Below, piece by piece: positions 46,011 through 57,219 of a stretch of DNA of 64,000 bases. The stretch spans positions 384,763-448,762 of the forward strand of contig JACTVC010000010.1 of the NCBI GenBank assembly GCA_018417955.1. Direction: 5' to 3'. Positions within the stretch are counted from its first letter, which is position 1. The number at the start of each line of letters is the position of its first letter. The position numbers were made by a program, and so were the translations under genes. The notes beneath the pieces are model-generated. The model made no database searches, was not told the origin of the DNA, and saw only the letters and a list, made by a program, of their open reading frames with translations. Origin of the DNA: Laccaria trichodermophora. Taxonomy: Eukaryota; Basidiomycota; Agaricomycetes; Agaricales; Hydnangiaceae.

Positions 46011-48571
46011 TCAGTGCCATGCACCAGGAATATCCTTCTCCTTTGATCCAGACGCGAAGGCGGGCTTGGGCGACATGGCAAGAAGCTCTTCCAGCAGTGT
46101 GGTGACCAAATTATCTTCCTCATCCTTGGAGATAACGCCGTTGGCAGGCATCTGCGCCTTGATCTGCGATGGTAATAGCGGACATGATGACTGCGTAAAG
46201 CCCATCTGCGCTCAACGACTTCAGTGACAAAGAATCCTCATTGAACAACGAACTTACATCTGCCAACCGCTTGGTGATTCGGCTCAACGCGCGGGCGGTC
46301 AAGTCTTCAGAGGTCTTTTCGCCCCGTTTGTGAGATGAACCGTGACCAAGATGAGTGTTGTGTCGACGCGGAACACTAAACATTTCCAACTGAGGGTAAG
46401 GGCCCCTGGCATTGCTGACAATTTGTACAGGAACCTCGGGTGCAGAATTATCACCTAGAGGAGTTGATGTGGAGGGCACTGGTTGCGGTTCTGTAGTATG
46501 CTGTACGGCACTTTACAAGGAGGTGTCAAAACGGGAGAGTGATATAAAAAAAATACGCTTACGCATTTTCGCTGTTGGCAATGTTGCGGTCCCTGTCCTT
46601 CTTGCGTTCCTCCTTCTCCTGGCGGTATCGTTCCTTCTCGGCTTTATAAAGGAGCTTAGCTGCCTCAACCTGAGCGCGCAACTCTTGAGGCGACGGCTTA
46701 GGAGGTTCAGACGACCCCGATGGCGGCCTGGGGTTGTACGCCCTAAATCCCCAAGGGGAATGTGGCGGTGGCGGCGGCGGTGGTAATGGGTGGCTTGTAC
46801 TGAAACCCCGAGGGGGTGGTAAGTGAGGAGGGTACGCCCCACCAGAAGAATTGTAATAGAAGGGAGGGAAGTCGTAAGGAGCCAAACCAACATCGTGAGG
46901 TGAGTTACCAGCATGTGGGAAGTTGTTCGGTTGTGGAAGAGGCCTAGGAGGGCGCAATTCCTCAGCAGCGGCAGGGCCACTGACAGGTGGCTGTTCCACG
47001 GGGGACGTTGAGGTAGGCGCAGGAGGGGTCACCTTGGGAAGGGGGTTGGGTGCTGACGAAGGAGGTAGCGCAGGGGATATCTGGGAAGGTGAGCCCAGAG
47101 GAGGGGGAGGGCCTGGTGGAATGGGGATTTGATGATCCTGAGAATCGTGATGATGATGGTCATTGCGTACAGCGGTGCTGTGAGGAGAACCGTGACGGAA
47201 CGAAGGTCCGTGGGCGTGATAAGTGTGGGCACGAACTGGAGGGGGGCCACCCCAAAACCCCCAGCCTGGACGTGTATTTGAAATACCCGGAATCGGTGGG
47301 TGACCTCGCATACGGTGACGGGCAAAGTTTGCACGGGGAGGTCCATACCATGCTGATGATGCCGATAGCTGATCTCCGTGTCTTGGGTCATCAGTTACTG
47401 GATTAGCAGTAAGGTCAGGGGTAGGATTTGCCTGCCCTTCTGAGAGTGATCTCAACATCCTTCCGAGCACCTCGGAAATCCGTCGTCCTGCCTCTGATTC
47501 GACGTGACGGCGCACCTCGTCTGAGGACAGTTCCACAGATTGTGCAATGTCAGTCACGGCCTGTGATAGTGCCTCGCCATGAACCTGCCAGTATACACCA
47601 CTTGTAGCGTTGCGAATGATATTGCGAAGACCTTCCGACAGTTCTGGGTGAGCTGAAACGACAGTGGTCAACGAGGTAAGGAGAGCTGCAATGTCATGTG
47701 AAATGGACGGAGACGTATTGACTGCGTCACCAGTGGTTGGAAGAGGAGGATCCTCAATGACCTCCGGCAAAGCAGGCAGGTCCACTTTGGAGCTCTCCTG
47801 AGGCTCACGAGAATTTAGATCTTGTGCATTAGCTTTCGGGGTACTTTCAGCGGTGATGTTATTGTTTGTATTTTGTGGTGGTGAACTGGATGACGCTGGA
47901 TTTTGAGAGTGGAGGTCGTAAACATGGATGGGATGCTTAAACGGTGATTCCTCCGCAATCATGGAAACAGTAGAGGCTGCCGCAGCAGCCTCTGTTCCGT
48001 TGGGGCTTGACACATCCTTTGCCTTGCCCTTATCAGGCTTTGGAATCTCGCAGGTTGGTTGAACAGCAGAGTATTCATCATCTGTTTGATTGTCTGATGC
48101 ATTATCGACACTCGGTGACACACTGTTAGCGTCACTGTCGATGACTTCGACGAAGGCATGAGGACTCTCAACGCCTAGAGTCCTCCCCAGAAACAAGTCC
48201 GAAATGCCGTGAATGGTAGGGAGGCGCTGCCAGTCATCGTCAAGATCAAAAGATTCGTGGCCAAAGGTGTTTCGATTTGGTGGGGCTTCAGACTTCTGCC
48301 CATCCCGAGAAGACCTTAAATCGAGAACAGCAAATTTGATGACTTCATTGGAACTATGAGACAGTCGATAGAAGTCCTGTAGCTCATTGTTTGAGCTCAG
48401 AGTGATTTCGTCGTTGTCGTTGTCGATGTAAGAAACTCCAATTTTGTCGAGTGGGATAGCATAAAGGTGCTCCAACCTGGACGCAAGAGCCTCCCAGGTT
48501 GGAAGGTCTGGAAATACAATACGACGGGTATGGCCGTCTAACTTGGATAGCTTGAATTGCGTTTGAGGCAT
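46011..48571 (-). CDS. PB1-domain protein with proline-rich region and UBA-like C-terminus
   Basis: It starts at 48571 with MPQTQFKLSKLDGHTRRIVF. Residues 5-85 form a PB1 domain: basic cluster GHTRRIVF, then YIDNDNDEITLSSNNELQDF, which is the acidic OPCA-type motif. A long low-complexity middle contains an acidic Asp/Ser region, a helical section (DIAALLTSLTTVVSAHPELS; SDEVRRHVESEAGRRISEVL) and a His/Pro/Gly-rich stretch. A charged helix (EAAKLLYKAEKERYRQEKEE) precedes 3' exons encoding RALSRITKRLADMGFTQ, where MGF resembles a UBA core, and ending KEKDIPGAWH at 46011. PB1 plus a UBA-like end recalls NBR1/p62-type autophagy adaptors, but no ZZ or NBR1 domain is seen, so this is only an analogy. 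Divergent from the ketopantoate reductase gene by 316 bp. Confidence 0.75.
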
Positions 48572-48887
48572 TGCTTGGGATAGAATTCGACGTGGGTGTG
48601 GGGCACTGAAGTCAATTAGCGCGCTATATAGCCAACTTTGAAACTCCGCGCTGCGCACTGACGCTGCGCATAGCATCGAGTCATTTGGCCACTTGTTGAT
48701 ACATACTTTTGGAAATTTTTGATCAAGGCAAATAAATACGCGCTAAGCGAAACAAGAGCGAGAATCGGTGTACAAGCGCGTCCAAGCGCATCCCTAGCGT
48801 GTCCCTGCGTGTCTGAAGTGTCACAAGGAGTCACGACCGTTTGTGCTGATCTTTTTGCTGCGCCAGCATCACGGCGACGTTTCGATT

Positions 48888-50099
48888 ATGCAGTTTCATG
48901 TCCTTGGTTTAGGACCCATCGGCTCTCTATTATCATATCACTTGCGCCGCAGCCTCCCACCTTCGCACTCTGTCTCTCTCATCTACAAAAATATTACCCA
49001 AGCCCAAGATGCCACCGCGCGAGGTGGTATCCTGCATGTTGACCGGAATGCCATTGTCACCAACGCGAGTGGGTTCAAATTGGAGGCCTCTATAAACCCC
49101 TCAATTGCAGAAGGGGAGTCAAATGACGTTGTCAGGAATCAAGACTGGGGGGCAGATTCAGATCAAATACACTCTCTTTTCATCACGACGAAGGCGCATC
49201 AGACCTTGCCCGCGGTTCGACAGCTTCTGCCGAGGCTATCAGCGAACTCAACAATTGTTCTGCTACAGAACGGCATGGGTATTTACGAAGAGCTCATCAG
49301 CGAAATATTCCGCAATCCAGAACACCGTCCGCATTTTATCCTAACTTCCAACACACATGGCGCATTTTTGAGAAAGCCAAATCACGTCGTGCACTCGGGT
49401 CTGGGTTCCATAGAATTTGCTATTGTTCCGGATCCCGGCGGGAAGAACTTCGAGAAAGGCTTCGAGGAATCCTCTCCAGCGCGCTCCCCGCAACCCCGCC
49501 TCTCAGATATAACATCGCCTGGTGACCCAGAATTTACACGTTACGAGAGCCTACGGGCCACCGTTGCCGCTCTACTCCTTTTGAAGCTGCTTGATGTTTC
49601 TTGGAAACCCATGTCTCAACTGCAGTTGGCGCTGCGTAGAAAACTTGCTGTCAATGCAGTCATAAATCCATTGACGGCCATTATCGGTTGTCGTAATGGT
49701 GATATATTCTCAAGTCCATCATCTGATCTCATTTTAGACAATGTCTGCCGCGAGGCTTCCGATGTTTATGCGGCCCAAGTCTCGTCAGAGACCAAGGAGT
49801 GGTTGCAGGGACTTTCAATACGGGGGATCAATGTAGAAAATGTGATGGTTCCCCGTTTTCCTCTATCCTTGACCCAAGCCCGTCTAAAATGGGAGGTCTT
49901 ACGCGTCGCAAAGCTCACAAAAAGGAACAAATCCTCTATGCTGGACGATATTCTACGTGGACGAGTGACAGAAATCAAGTATATCAACGGATACTTGTTG
50001 AAGCTGGGCAATATGTATCAAATTCCCATGCCTACAAACGAAATGCTCAAAAACCTGGTCGAATTGCGCAGCGATATACCTTTGGATCAGGGTTTATGA
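48888..50099 (+). CDS. PAN5: 2-Dehydropantoate 2-reductase (ketopantoate reductase)
   Basis: NADPH-dependent enzyme making pantoate for vitamin B5 and CoA. Single exon, 403 residues from ATG 48888 (MQFHVLGLGPIGSLLSYHLR); the Rossmann motif GLGPIG sits at the very N-terminus, which decides the start over an upstream GTG. Further conserved parts are SLFITTKAHQTLPAVRQLLP, TIVLLQNGMGIYEELI, HGAFLRKPNHVVHSGLG, and in the C-terminal helical domain LALRRKLAVNAVINPLTAII with the catalytic Lys, then SSMLDDILRGRVTEIKYING, the region containing the conserved Ser/Glu. The family average is about 300-400 residues. It may also act in the broader apbA/panE sense on other 2-oxo acids. Confidence 0.9.
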   Translation: MQFHVLGLGPIGSLLSYHLRRSLPPSHSVSLIYKNITQAQDATARGGILHVDRNAIVTNASGFKLEASINPSIAEGESNDVVRNQDWGADSDQIHSLFITTKAHQTLPAVRQLLPRLSANSTIVLLQNGMGIYEELISEIFRNPEHRPHFILTSNTHGAFLRKPNHVVHSGLGSIEFAIVPDPGGKNFEKGFEESSPARSPQPRLSDITSPGDPEFTRYESLRATVAALLLLKLLDVSWKPMSQLQLALRRKLAVNAVINPLTAIIGCRNGDIFSSPSSDLILDNVCREASDVYAAQVSSETKEWLQGLSIRGINVENVMVPRFPLSLTQARLKWEVLRVAKLTKRNKSSMLDDILRGRVTEIKYINGYLLKLGNMYQIPMPTNEMLKNLVELRSDIPLDQGL

Positions 50100-51081
50100 A
50101 ACGGATCGAGAGATTTTTAGGGCTTAACTACACCTCGCTCGACCGCCCTCAGACGAGGATTACATTATACATCTGTGCCTCGAGAGTGCAACCACGCGAA
50201 GCCTCTAAGCACAAGTTTCTGACCCACATTCTTATTACCCCACCCCACCACCTCATCTTACAACATCTGCCGGTCAGTTGTCAGCATCATCGCGTGAGAT
50301 GACAGGGAACACAAGCGAACACGTAAGAGTTGTGACCCCTTCCTAAAAATGACGAAAGTAAAATCTTGGCCTTTCGCTAGGGGTCGACTGCCTTCTTGTC
50401 AAGCACCAATGCAAGTTGCAATGACGATGTTGGAAGAAACGTGGAATTGATGTTGTTGGTCACTTTCAAACCTTTGCCGCTGGAGGTATAAAGGAGTTGT
50501 GTGCCCCAACATAACGTCTATCTCCGCCCTTACATTCGACTCACACACAGGCCTTCCTCGCATCCTCACAAACCTTTTAAACCTAATACATGACGCACAC
50601 GTAAAATTTGGAGGCTGAATCATTGTTGTGATATGCCTTGCCTTGCAAAGCGTGGAAGTTGTTGGCTAGGGGGTGATCACATCCCCCACTTCGCTTTTGT
50701 ATTTTCCACGGATTTAAAAAGATTTCTTGGCAAAGTCGGCGCGAAAGGAAAGGGCGAATTCCCTCCCGATGTACTGTGAGCGTCCACCTCCAGAGTATCA
50801 TATATATATAATGTCAATATCGAAAGTTGTGCTTGCGATCCCGACCCAAGCTAACCTTGAGCTAACTGCGTGTACTTTGTTTAGTAACTTAGCTCTACTT
50901 AGACTGTCTGGCCCTTGGCTGAATTGTCAAGGACTCCAAGTGGAAGGAACGGACAGATATTAATGCAGGTAAGTACGAGGAAAGGTGAATAAAAATTACG
51001 ATGAGTTCTTCGTCCATGCTTTTACAATAATGTATCAACATAGGTCCATTCCACCTCAATACTGATAGCCGGAGCGAAAGT
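50100..51081. other. Intergenic between convergent PAN5 and O-fucosyltransferase-like gene
   Basis: About 980 bp between two 3' ends. Small ORFs on both strands lack recognisable features. A short (AT)n run lies at 50802-50811. No RNA gene or clear terminal repeat was found. Confidence 0.45.
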
Positions 51082-52842
51082 TCAATGGTCATCTGCGCCA
51101 AGCTTTCCCCATCTGACGATTCTGTAAGAACCATCTTGCCATGACTGGGTCCGTCGTCGTGCCAGAATTGACATTGTTGACCGATCCGTCCCAACAAACC
51201 CAAGCCCGCCTGATTGAATTGCAGCGTCGATGAGCACGGGAAACCTTAGGAAAAATCAAAATTACAGCCCCCCAGGAATGATCTTCGGATTGCTCACCAT
51301 CCACCATGAAGTTCAGCTGTATTCGAGTGATCGATTTTATACCAGCCTTGGGAAGTGACCTCCTCCCACCAGGTAGCATTCTTCTCGTCACTTGTCATGA
51401 CAACATGCTGAACGGAAATTCCCTTGCGATCGAGGATTTCCTTTTTTACTTCCTCGACTCTCCGTGCGATCACAGATATGGGTGCAAAGCAGTCGCTCAG
51501 AGCCATTCCAGTGCACCAAGTTGCAAAATCACCATGACGGATGTGGATGGCGATCCACTAAAAAAAAATCTGTCAGAAATAAATGCGCGAGGGCCAAAAA
51601 CACGCACAGGCGGCGTCGCCTGAGCTTCTTCGAGTCCGATTGCCTTTCTAACGTACTCGTCTCTAAGACGTTCTAGCTTCGGAGTCCAATGCATGTGTTG
51701 GCCGACAAATCTCCATGCCGGACTGTAGTCAAAGTCAAACTCATAAGGCTAGCGGCGACGATCTTCGTTAGCTCAAAGAAGATCTTTCTCGGTCTGGACG
51801 GACCTGGTTCGCACAAACATAATATAAATAGTCGTAACAGAGAAGTTGTTCATCAGGAGGAAGAATTACATGGTCATTGCGCGACGGCATCGGTGGCAGC
51901 AAATTGTCGGCCCGAATTTCTGGGAAAGCCAGGGATGCTAAAGACCAAAAGCTGGCATGTGGATCGTGCTGAAAGTGGGGGAGAAGTTTGATCCAGGTCG
52001 GGGCTTTGGTATACGATATGTCTAAAATTAGCAATTTAAAACAAGTGCCACGGGGAGGGTTAATGATGCTAACTGACCAAGGGTGAGGAGGTCAAGAAGG
52101 AAGCTATTACGAGGTTCCGGCTCTCGCTCCTGGACAGCTTGCCACACACTCCAGCAACCAATCTCATCGCGTTCGTGTGCGCTCAAATTTTTTATCTCAT
52201 GCCATTCGACGATTGGTATGCGTAGCGCCTTGCTCAGGCGGGGAATGTCGAAAACTTCTCCAAAGTTGACGGGCGGAACGTGACCACCAACGTGAGTAGG
52301 AGTAAACATCGGAATCACAGGTATGCGTTCCGTAATCATGCCCAGGTATATCAAATTCATCTACGGATGACCTTTAGCCTTCTGGTCAACGATACAATAG
52401 CGCACTCACGTAGGTCATAACGTCGTTGGCTTGAAATGAAATTATTTAGCGCGATATTGCAAAGAACAGATAGATAGCGGACATACTCCACCCAGCCGAT
52501 ATCCAAGAGGTTATGTATTTCATGTCGGGTCGTAGATTATCTATCAAGTGACATTTGTAAATGATCAAGAGGTGAAGAAAGTCGATTACCTCGGAAGTGA
52601 GGGGTAGGTGAACCATTTATGAAATTAGATGAAAGCAGAGTAGAGTCAAGGTTGGCTTCGGAGAGAGCAGGGTGTGTCGGTGTAGGCGAGGGATCGTCGG
52701 GAAAAAGAAATGTGGTTGGTTGTGAAGTCCAGAGAGCAGAAGAAAGCAGACCGAGGAAAGAAATGACTGCTAAGAATATACAGGTACTCAGGAGAAGACG
52801 ACGCCTTTCCCTAGGCTGGCGAAGCAGGTCATCGAGAATCAT
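51082..52842 (-). CDS. O-fucosyltransferase-like type II membrane protein
   Basis: Starts at 52842 (MILDDLLRQPRERRRLLLST): a short basic cytoplasmic tail followed by one membrane segment (LLSTCIFLAVISFLGLLSSA), the topology of Golgi glycosyltransferases. A Ser/Pro stem leads to the luminal domain: RPDMKYITSWISAGWTNDVM, TYMNLIYLGMITERIPVIPM, FGEVFDIPRLSKALRIPIVE and the motif IHIRHGDFATWC, matching the HxRxGD-like nucleotide-sugar-binding motif of the O-fucosyltransferase superfamily. Near the C-terminus are SVQHVVMTSDEKNATWWEEV and FVGTDRSTMSILARRR; the stop is at 51082-51084. Roughly eight introns. It stands divergent, 302 bp apart, from a GDP-fucose-transporter-like gene. GDP-fucose as donor is inferred from family and neighbour; GDP-mannose is an alternative. 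Confidence 0.75.
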
Positions 52843-53144
52843 GGAGGGGCGAGGCCAGAGCGTCGACGGAAAGCGAAGGTGCGTATTAGCGGGTATGAAG
52901 TGTAACAAGGATCATAAATAATTTCAATTGGCAGCTCGGGCCAGTGGTGGACCTCGAGTGGACCAGCTCGCTCATGATCAATTGCTCAGTTGAGCCTTGC
53001 AGTTGAGCGGATATCTCCGCGTGCCTGGCTAATAGTACTTAATAATAATATTCGATGTGACAGGTGACAGTCTACAGATTAGTACATAACACTGGCACCG
53101 TTCTCAATGCCATCTTGGCTCTACCCCTCCTTGCCCTACTCAAA

Positions 53145-54522
53145 ATGCCGTCTGACCAGGCATCCAGACTCCAAATCGCAGCCGTCGTCGCCTTCTACAT
53201 GACGTCGGCCCTCGTCGTAAGTTCCTTCTCTCCGTCGTCCTACGCTTCTCACCCATTTCTTCCAACCAGATGGTCTTCGTGTGCGTCTCCCACCGTCCAT
53301 TATCTCAAGTTTCATCTTCTCATTCTTCTTTCCAGTAACAAGGCTGTTTTGAAAAACGCCCCAGATCTTCCCCTGTTGTTTCTACTTCTACAGCTCATTA
53401 TCGCTGTCCTTCTTTTGCATGCATCCGCCTCCCTTCACAGGAGTATCGAAATTCCAGCTTTCGACTTACAAGTTGCAAAGAAACTGCTCCCCGTAGTATC
53501 TGTCAATATTGCTGGCCTGGTTTTCAACACTCTTTGCTTGCGCGATGTTGATGCGTCTTTTTTTCAGGTGAGGTTATTCACCATTCACTTACCTCGTGTC
53601 ATTAAGCAGTCTCTGCCTAGATCGCTAGAGGTCTTGTCCTACCCCTCACAATCGCCGTGTCTTCGGCATATACACACAGTGCACCTTCCCGCAACGTCAT
53701 TATTGCCGCAGTCACTGTCACTACTGGCTTCATGGTGGGCGTTGCCCCTTCATCGTCCACTCCTATATCGGCTATTCCGTCCACTCTCTCCTTGTTCTAC
53801 GGCGTTCTGTCTTCCCTGTTCATTGCTTTCCATGTTGTCTTGATCAAAAGCTCCCTGCCGCATTGCAATAATTCCACGATTCAGCTTGCGTGGTGGACAA
53901 ACTTTGGCTCGGCCGTAATGATCCTACCCTTTGTCCTCATCCGAGGGGAAATCTCAACTCTCTGGGCGATGTCACAGGCCCAGGAGTGGAATGGTACTGT
54001 CTTTGTGTGGGGTTGCCTTGTGACCGGAATCTTTGGTTTTTTGCTCTGTGTCGCGGGGCTGCTCAGTATCAAGGTTACAAGTCCTATAACACATATGTTC
54101 TCCAGTGTATGTATTTATTGGCGCCTCACAATATCCACTGACTTGAAAACGGAAAAATGATCAGGCAGCACGATCTGTTCTTCAAACTTTGCTCGGTGTC
54201 TCTATCTTCAAAGATGTTCTGACTGTGTAAGCACATCATCACCTACCCCTTACAATGACGCTGATACTTTGTGGGGTATCAGCAACAGGGCGGCTTCGAT
54301 TTTAATAATTCTTGGAGGAACCATGTAAGCAAGATCATGCCACCCATTTTTCCGAAGATAATGTGAGAGTCTGACGTTCATAGGTTTTACACTTGGGTCA
54401 AGTCGTTGGAGGCGTCGCCAAAACCTGCGACACGGAATGTGGACATTGAGATGGCAGACAAAGATTCTATTAAGCTGAGGGAACCGAGCCGCGTTACAGG
54501 GGAGGCTGAGGAAAAGATATGA
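53145..54522 (+). CDS. Nucleotide-sugar transporter, GDP-fucose-transporter-like (SLC35C1 group)
   Basis: Multi-pass Golgi transporter of the DMT superfamily. It starts at ATG 53145 (MPSDQASRLQIAAVVAFYMT). Exons give about ten hydrophobic segments, among them LPLLFLLLQLIIAVLLLHAS, KKLLPVVSVNIAGLVFNTLC with LRDVDASFFQ, NVIIAAVTVTTGFMVGVAPS, TLSLFYGVLSSLFIAFHVVL, IKVTSPITHMFSS and TLLGVSIFKDVLTV, joined to NRAASILIILGGTMFYTWVK. The cytosolic tail ends RVTGEAEEKI with stop 54520-54522. The LSIKVTSPITHMFSS block and overall spacing match the SLC35C/TPT group. GDP-fucose specificity is inferred partly from the neighbouring fucosyltransferase-like gene; GDP-mannose or another substrate cannot be excluded. 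Confidence 0.8.
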
Positions 54523-55094
54523 CGGCAGTTAGTGCTTGAGACGATGGTTAGATTTTTGACAAGGACACGCATCGGACTAGTGGATAATGGATTATTACGA
54601 TACTGATGGACAGCCTGGGACTTTATTCAAGGGGGAGGGGATTTTGTACTTGTTGTATTCTCCTGTACAAAGCCTTATTGACATTACGACGAAATTTACC
54701 ACTGATACTCCTAAAGCCATAACCCGTTCTTCCGATCCTATCTTTTTGTAGATCGTTGTCAATCGGAGATACTTTTGCTCTTCGGGTCCACAAAAATCCA
54801 ACTGGGTAAGTACTTATGTGTATGTAATTGCCACGCTTTGCCAAGACGTCGCGAAAAGATTCTATTATTGGTTCCGCAACAATCCAACTCGAGATCAAGG
54901 CGTCATGATGGGACGAACGATCATATTGAACTAGCTCAAGTACTATCCCCCCGAAGAGCGGGGTGAAAATCCAATGAGAAGGCTTAGCGCTGACTGCCTC
55001 TTGACACCTAAAGCGCATCTGCTCCGAGTCCTTCTAAATCTTCCCCTCCCTAGGCCTGCCAATAGCCCTTCAAATCCGATCGTCTCTAGAAAAA
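54523..55094. other. Intergenic between transporter and acyltransferase
   Basis: About 570 bp. A 131-codon minus-strand open frame (55018-54623) exists but has no recognisable motif, atypical composition and no supporting neighbours, so it is not called as a gene. Confidence 0.4.
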
Positions 55095-56953
55095 ATGGCG
55101 GAAAAGCCTACTATAGAGCTCGACGCAGATGCAGCGCATACAAAGCGTTCCGAGCGTCAGTTGGGCGACACAGAGGTGTCATACTTCCTGCCTTCCCGCC
55201 AATCGGGTGTAAATGATATGTAAATTCGCCTTTCTTTTGGATCGTGCGTATGCTTACCCGGACCCCACAGGTACCTCCACCTCGGCTGTCGCGCTCCAGC
55301 ATCCATCCTCCAGCGGGAACGTGTCTGTCTGATATGGGCAATCCTTCGATTGAGGCATCCTTTGCTGGCGTCCCGGGTCGAGATGCTTGATTACGAAGAT
55401 ATTCGTTTTGTGTATGCCCTCCTTCAGTTTCGTTCTCGATGTACATCTAACTTTCCTCTGATCAAATCGGAAGATACGAAGCACCTCCCTCGCCTAAGCA
55501 CGCTCTCGAGGATGCGGACAAAAACCTCGCTTATCGAACTCAATCGGCTGAAGGTAGCTCTGTTTTGTTATCTTTGAGGTGCCCTTGCTTAGCCTTTGTG
55601 ATGCTCAGACCTTATCGACGGATATTTGAATGGATCACGTACACTGTCCAACGAGCGCCTTTCTTATCTTATTATATCCACAGTCCAGAATACTTCGGAC
55701 ATTTCAGAGAGTGCCGATGCGACGCAGAATTACGACTTCCTCATCTGCGCTACACATTTTTTGGGGGATGGCATGGCTCTACACCAATTTGCAAACGACT
55801 TTTTTAGCATGCTTGGTGGTTCATTAAGCGAACAACAGCTTACGGTGATATTGGAAGATGAATGCAAGCGCCGTTACGAGACCTTGAAGGTGAGTTCAAG
55901 TCCGTTCCGCATCTGTCGGGGTTTTGAAAATTCTGTTCCAGGAAGCAGCTCTGCCTGAGTCCATTGAATCAAGACTGCCATCTCCTCCTGGAGGGAAATT
56001 CTACCATGCAGCATCCCTCGTCGACTTCCAGATCGGTCAACACAAACTCATAGTTTGTAGTATCTTGACTTCTGCGTACATCGTCTTGACACGCCGTTCT
56101 AGGGGGGGCATAGTTTCCCCCGTTGCAATGCAAAAGAGCGCCGTACGATTGTGCCTACAATTTCTTTTGACCCGGCTCGCACCAAGTACATCTTAAGCAA
56201 ATGCAAATCTCGTGGCGTCTCCATTTCAAGTGCTTTGTTCGCAGTGTGTAACGTTGCGTGGGCAAAAACCCACGGCCAGAACTGGCAATTACCCATGTAT
56301 GCTCCCATCGTAAATTTCTGTCCGTATCACGATACTGAAGGTTCTTGATAAATAGGATGATGTATTCGGCTCTCAATATGCGACCATTTTTACAATCCAA
56401 CAAAGCACTGAATGACTCCTACTGGTATATTGCTATCGGCTACTTCAACATCGTGCTTCCGACCTTCCTACCTCGGTCTGGTGATGTAACTCCGACCTTC
56501 TGGCTTCGAGCTCGCTCTGCCAAAGATCAAAGCACAAGAGCCGTCAAAAATCCTATGATCATCCCGCGGAGTCGCCGTATGGCTGAAGAGCGAGGCTCAC
56601 GTGCTCGTCAGTGGGCTAGGGAGGACGATGGTGTAAAAGCCCTTCCACCCCGAAATGTGGCACCCACAATTATCAAAAGTTTCGATAAATCTCCTTCCAG
56701 CGCTCTCATGGGGTTATCTCTGCTTGGAAACCTTGACGGCATTTACAAGCATGCAAACTTTCCGGATATCAAGTTACACACCCTCACTACAGGCTCTCGA
56801 CAACGATCAGGTGGGATGCTCCTGTTCGGCTATACGTTCGCCAGCAAGTTGTGGATCAGTTTTGGATATGACGAAAATGGATTTGAAGAATTCACAGTTC
56901 AGGAATTTTGGAAAAATGTGCTTCTTTCCGTTGACGAGTTTTTACTTGTTTGA
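55095..56953 (+). CDS. CoA-dependent acyltransferase (condensation/alcohol-acetyltransferase-like)
   Basis: Starts MAEKPTIELDADAAHTKRSE at 55095. In-phase exons restore YLHLGCRAPASILQRERVCL, HPLLASRVEMLDYEDIRF, APPSPKHALEDADKNLAYRT, DLIDGYLNGSRTLSNERLSY and the active-site motif THFLGDGMALH (HxxxDG type). Then come QHKLI joined to GGHSFPRCNAKERRTIVPT via a GTTTGT intron, FDPARTKYILSKCKSRGVSI, and a long last exon ending LWISFGYDENGFEEFTVQEF and LLSVDEFLLV. The fold is that of condensation/BAHD-like acyltransferases; in agaricomycetes such genes are numerous and the substrate is unknown. The last codons and 3' flank are duplicated downstream (see repeat). Product about 480 residues. Confidence 0.78.
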
Positions 56954-57177
56954 CATTTTTGACATTCAATTGGTACAAGTGATTGTTTTGGACTCGTAGT
57001 TGGTCTTCCTTTTTAGTTACAATCAATGGACTCGAGTGGACACTGTTTTATTTTGGACTTGTAGGGGCCCCCGGAAAAATGTACTTATCTCCGTTGACGA
57101 GTTTTTACTTTTCGACACTCGATTATTCCAGGTGGACATTGTTTTGAACTTCTTCCTTTATGTAGTTACAATGAATG
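56910..57177. repeat. Degenerate tandem duplication of the acyltransferase 3' end
   Basis: Copy 1 (56910-57028) holds the last codons (KNVLLSVDEFLL) and flanking sequence ending TTTAGTTACAATCAATG. Copy 2 (57073-57177) repeats it: GGAAAAATGTACTTATCTCC, CGTTGACGAGTTTTTACTT, a diverged middle, and GTAGTTACAATGAATG. A third, shorter resemblance (GTGGACACTGTTTTATTTTG, 57036) lies between. Copy 2 would encode KNVLISVDEFLLFD. It sits just before the TBC gene's stop on the other strand. Confidence 0.75.
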
Positions 57178-57219
57178 ACGCTTACGAAGGCGAGAGGAGA
57201 TCGAAACATGGATCACCGA

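Noticed and set aside
46513..46980. 155-codon His/Leu/Arg-rich minus-strand ORF
   Set aside because: It is an alternative-frame shadow of the proline-rich part of the PB1 gene.
54623..55018. 131-codon minus-strand ORF
   Set aside because: No recognisable motif, partly overlapping the flank of the transporter gene, and composition looks like chance read-through.
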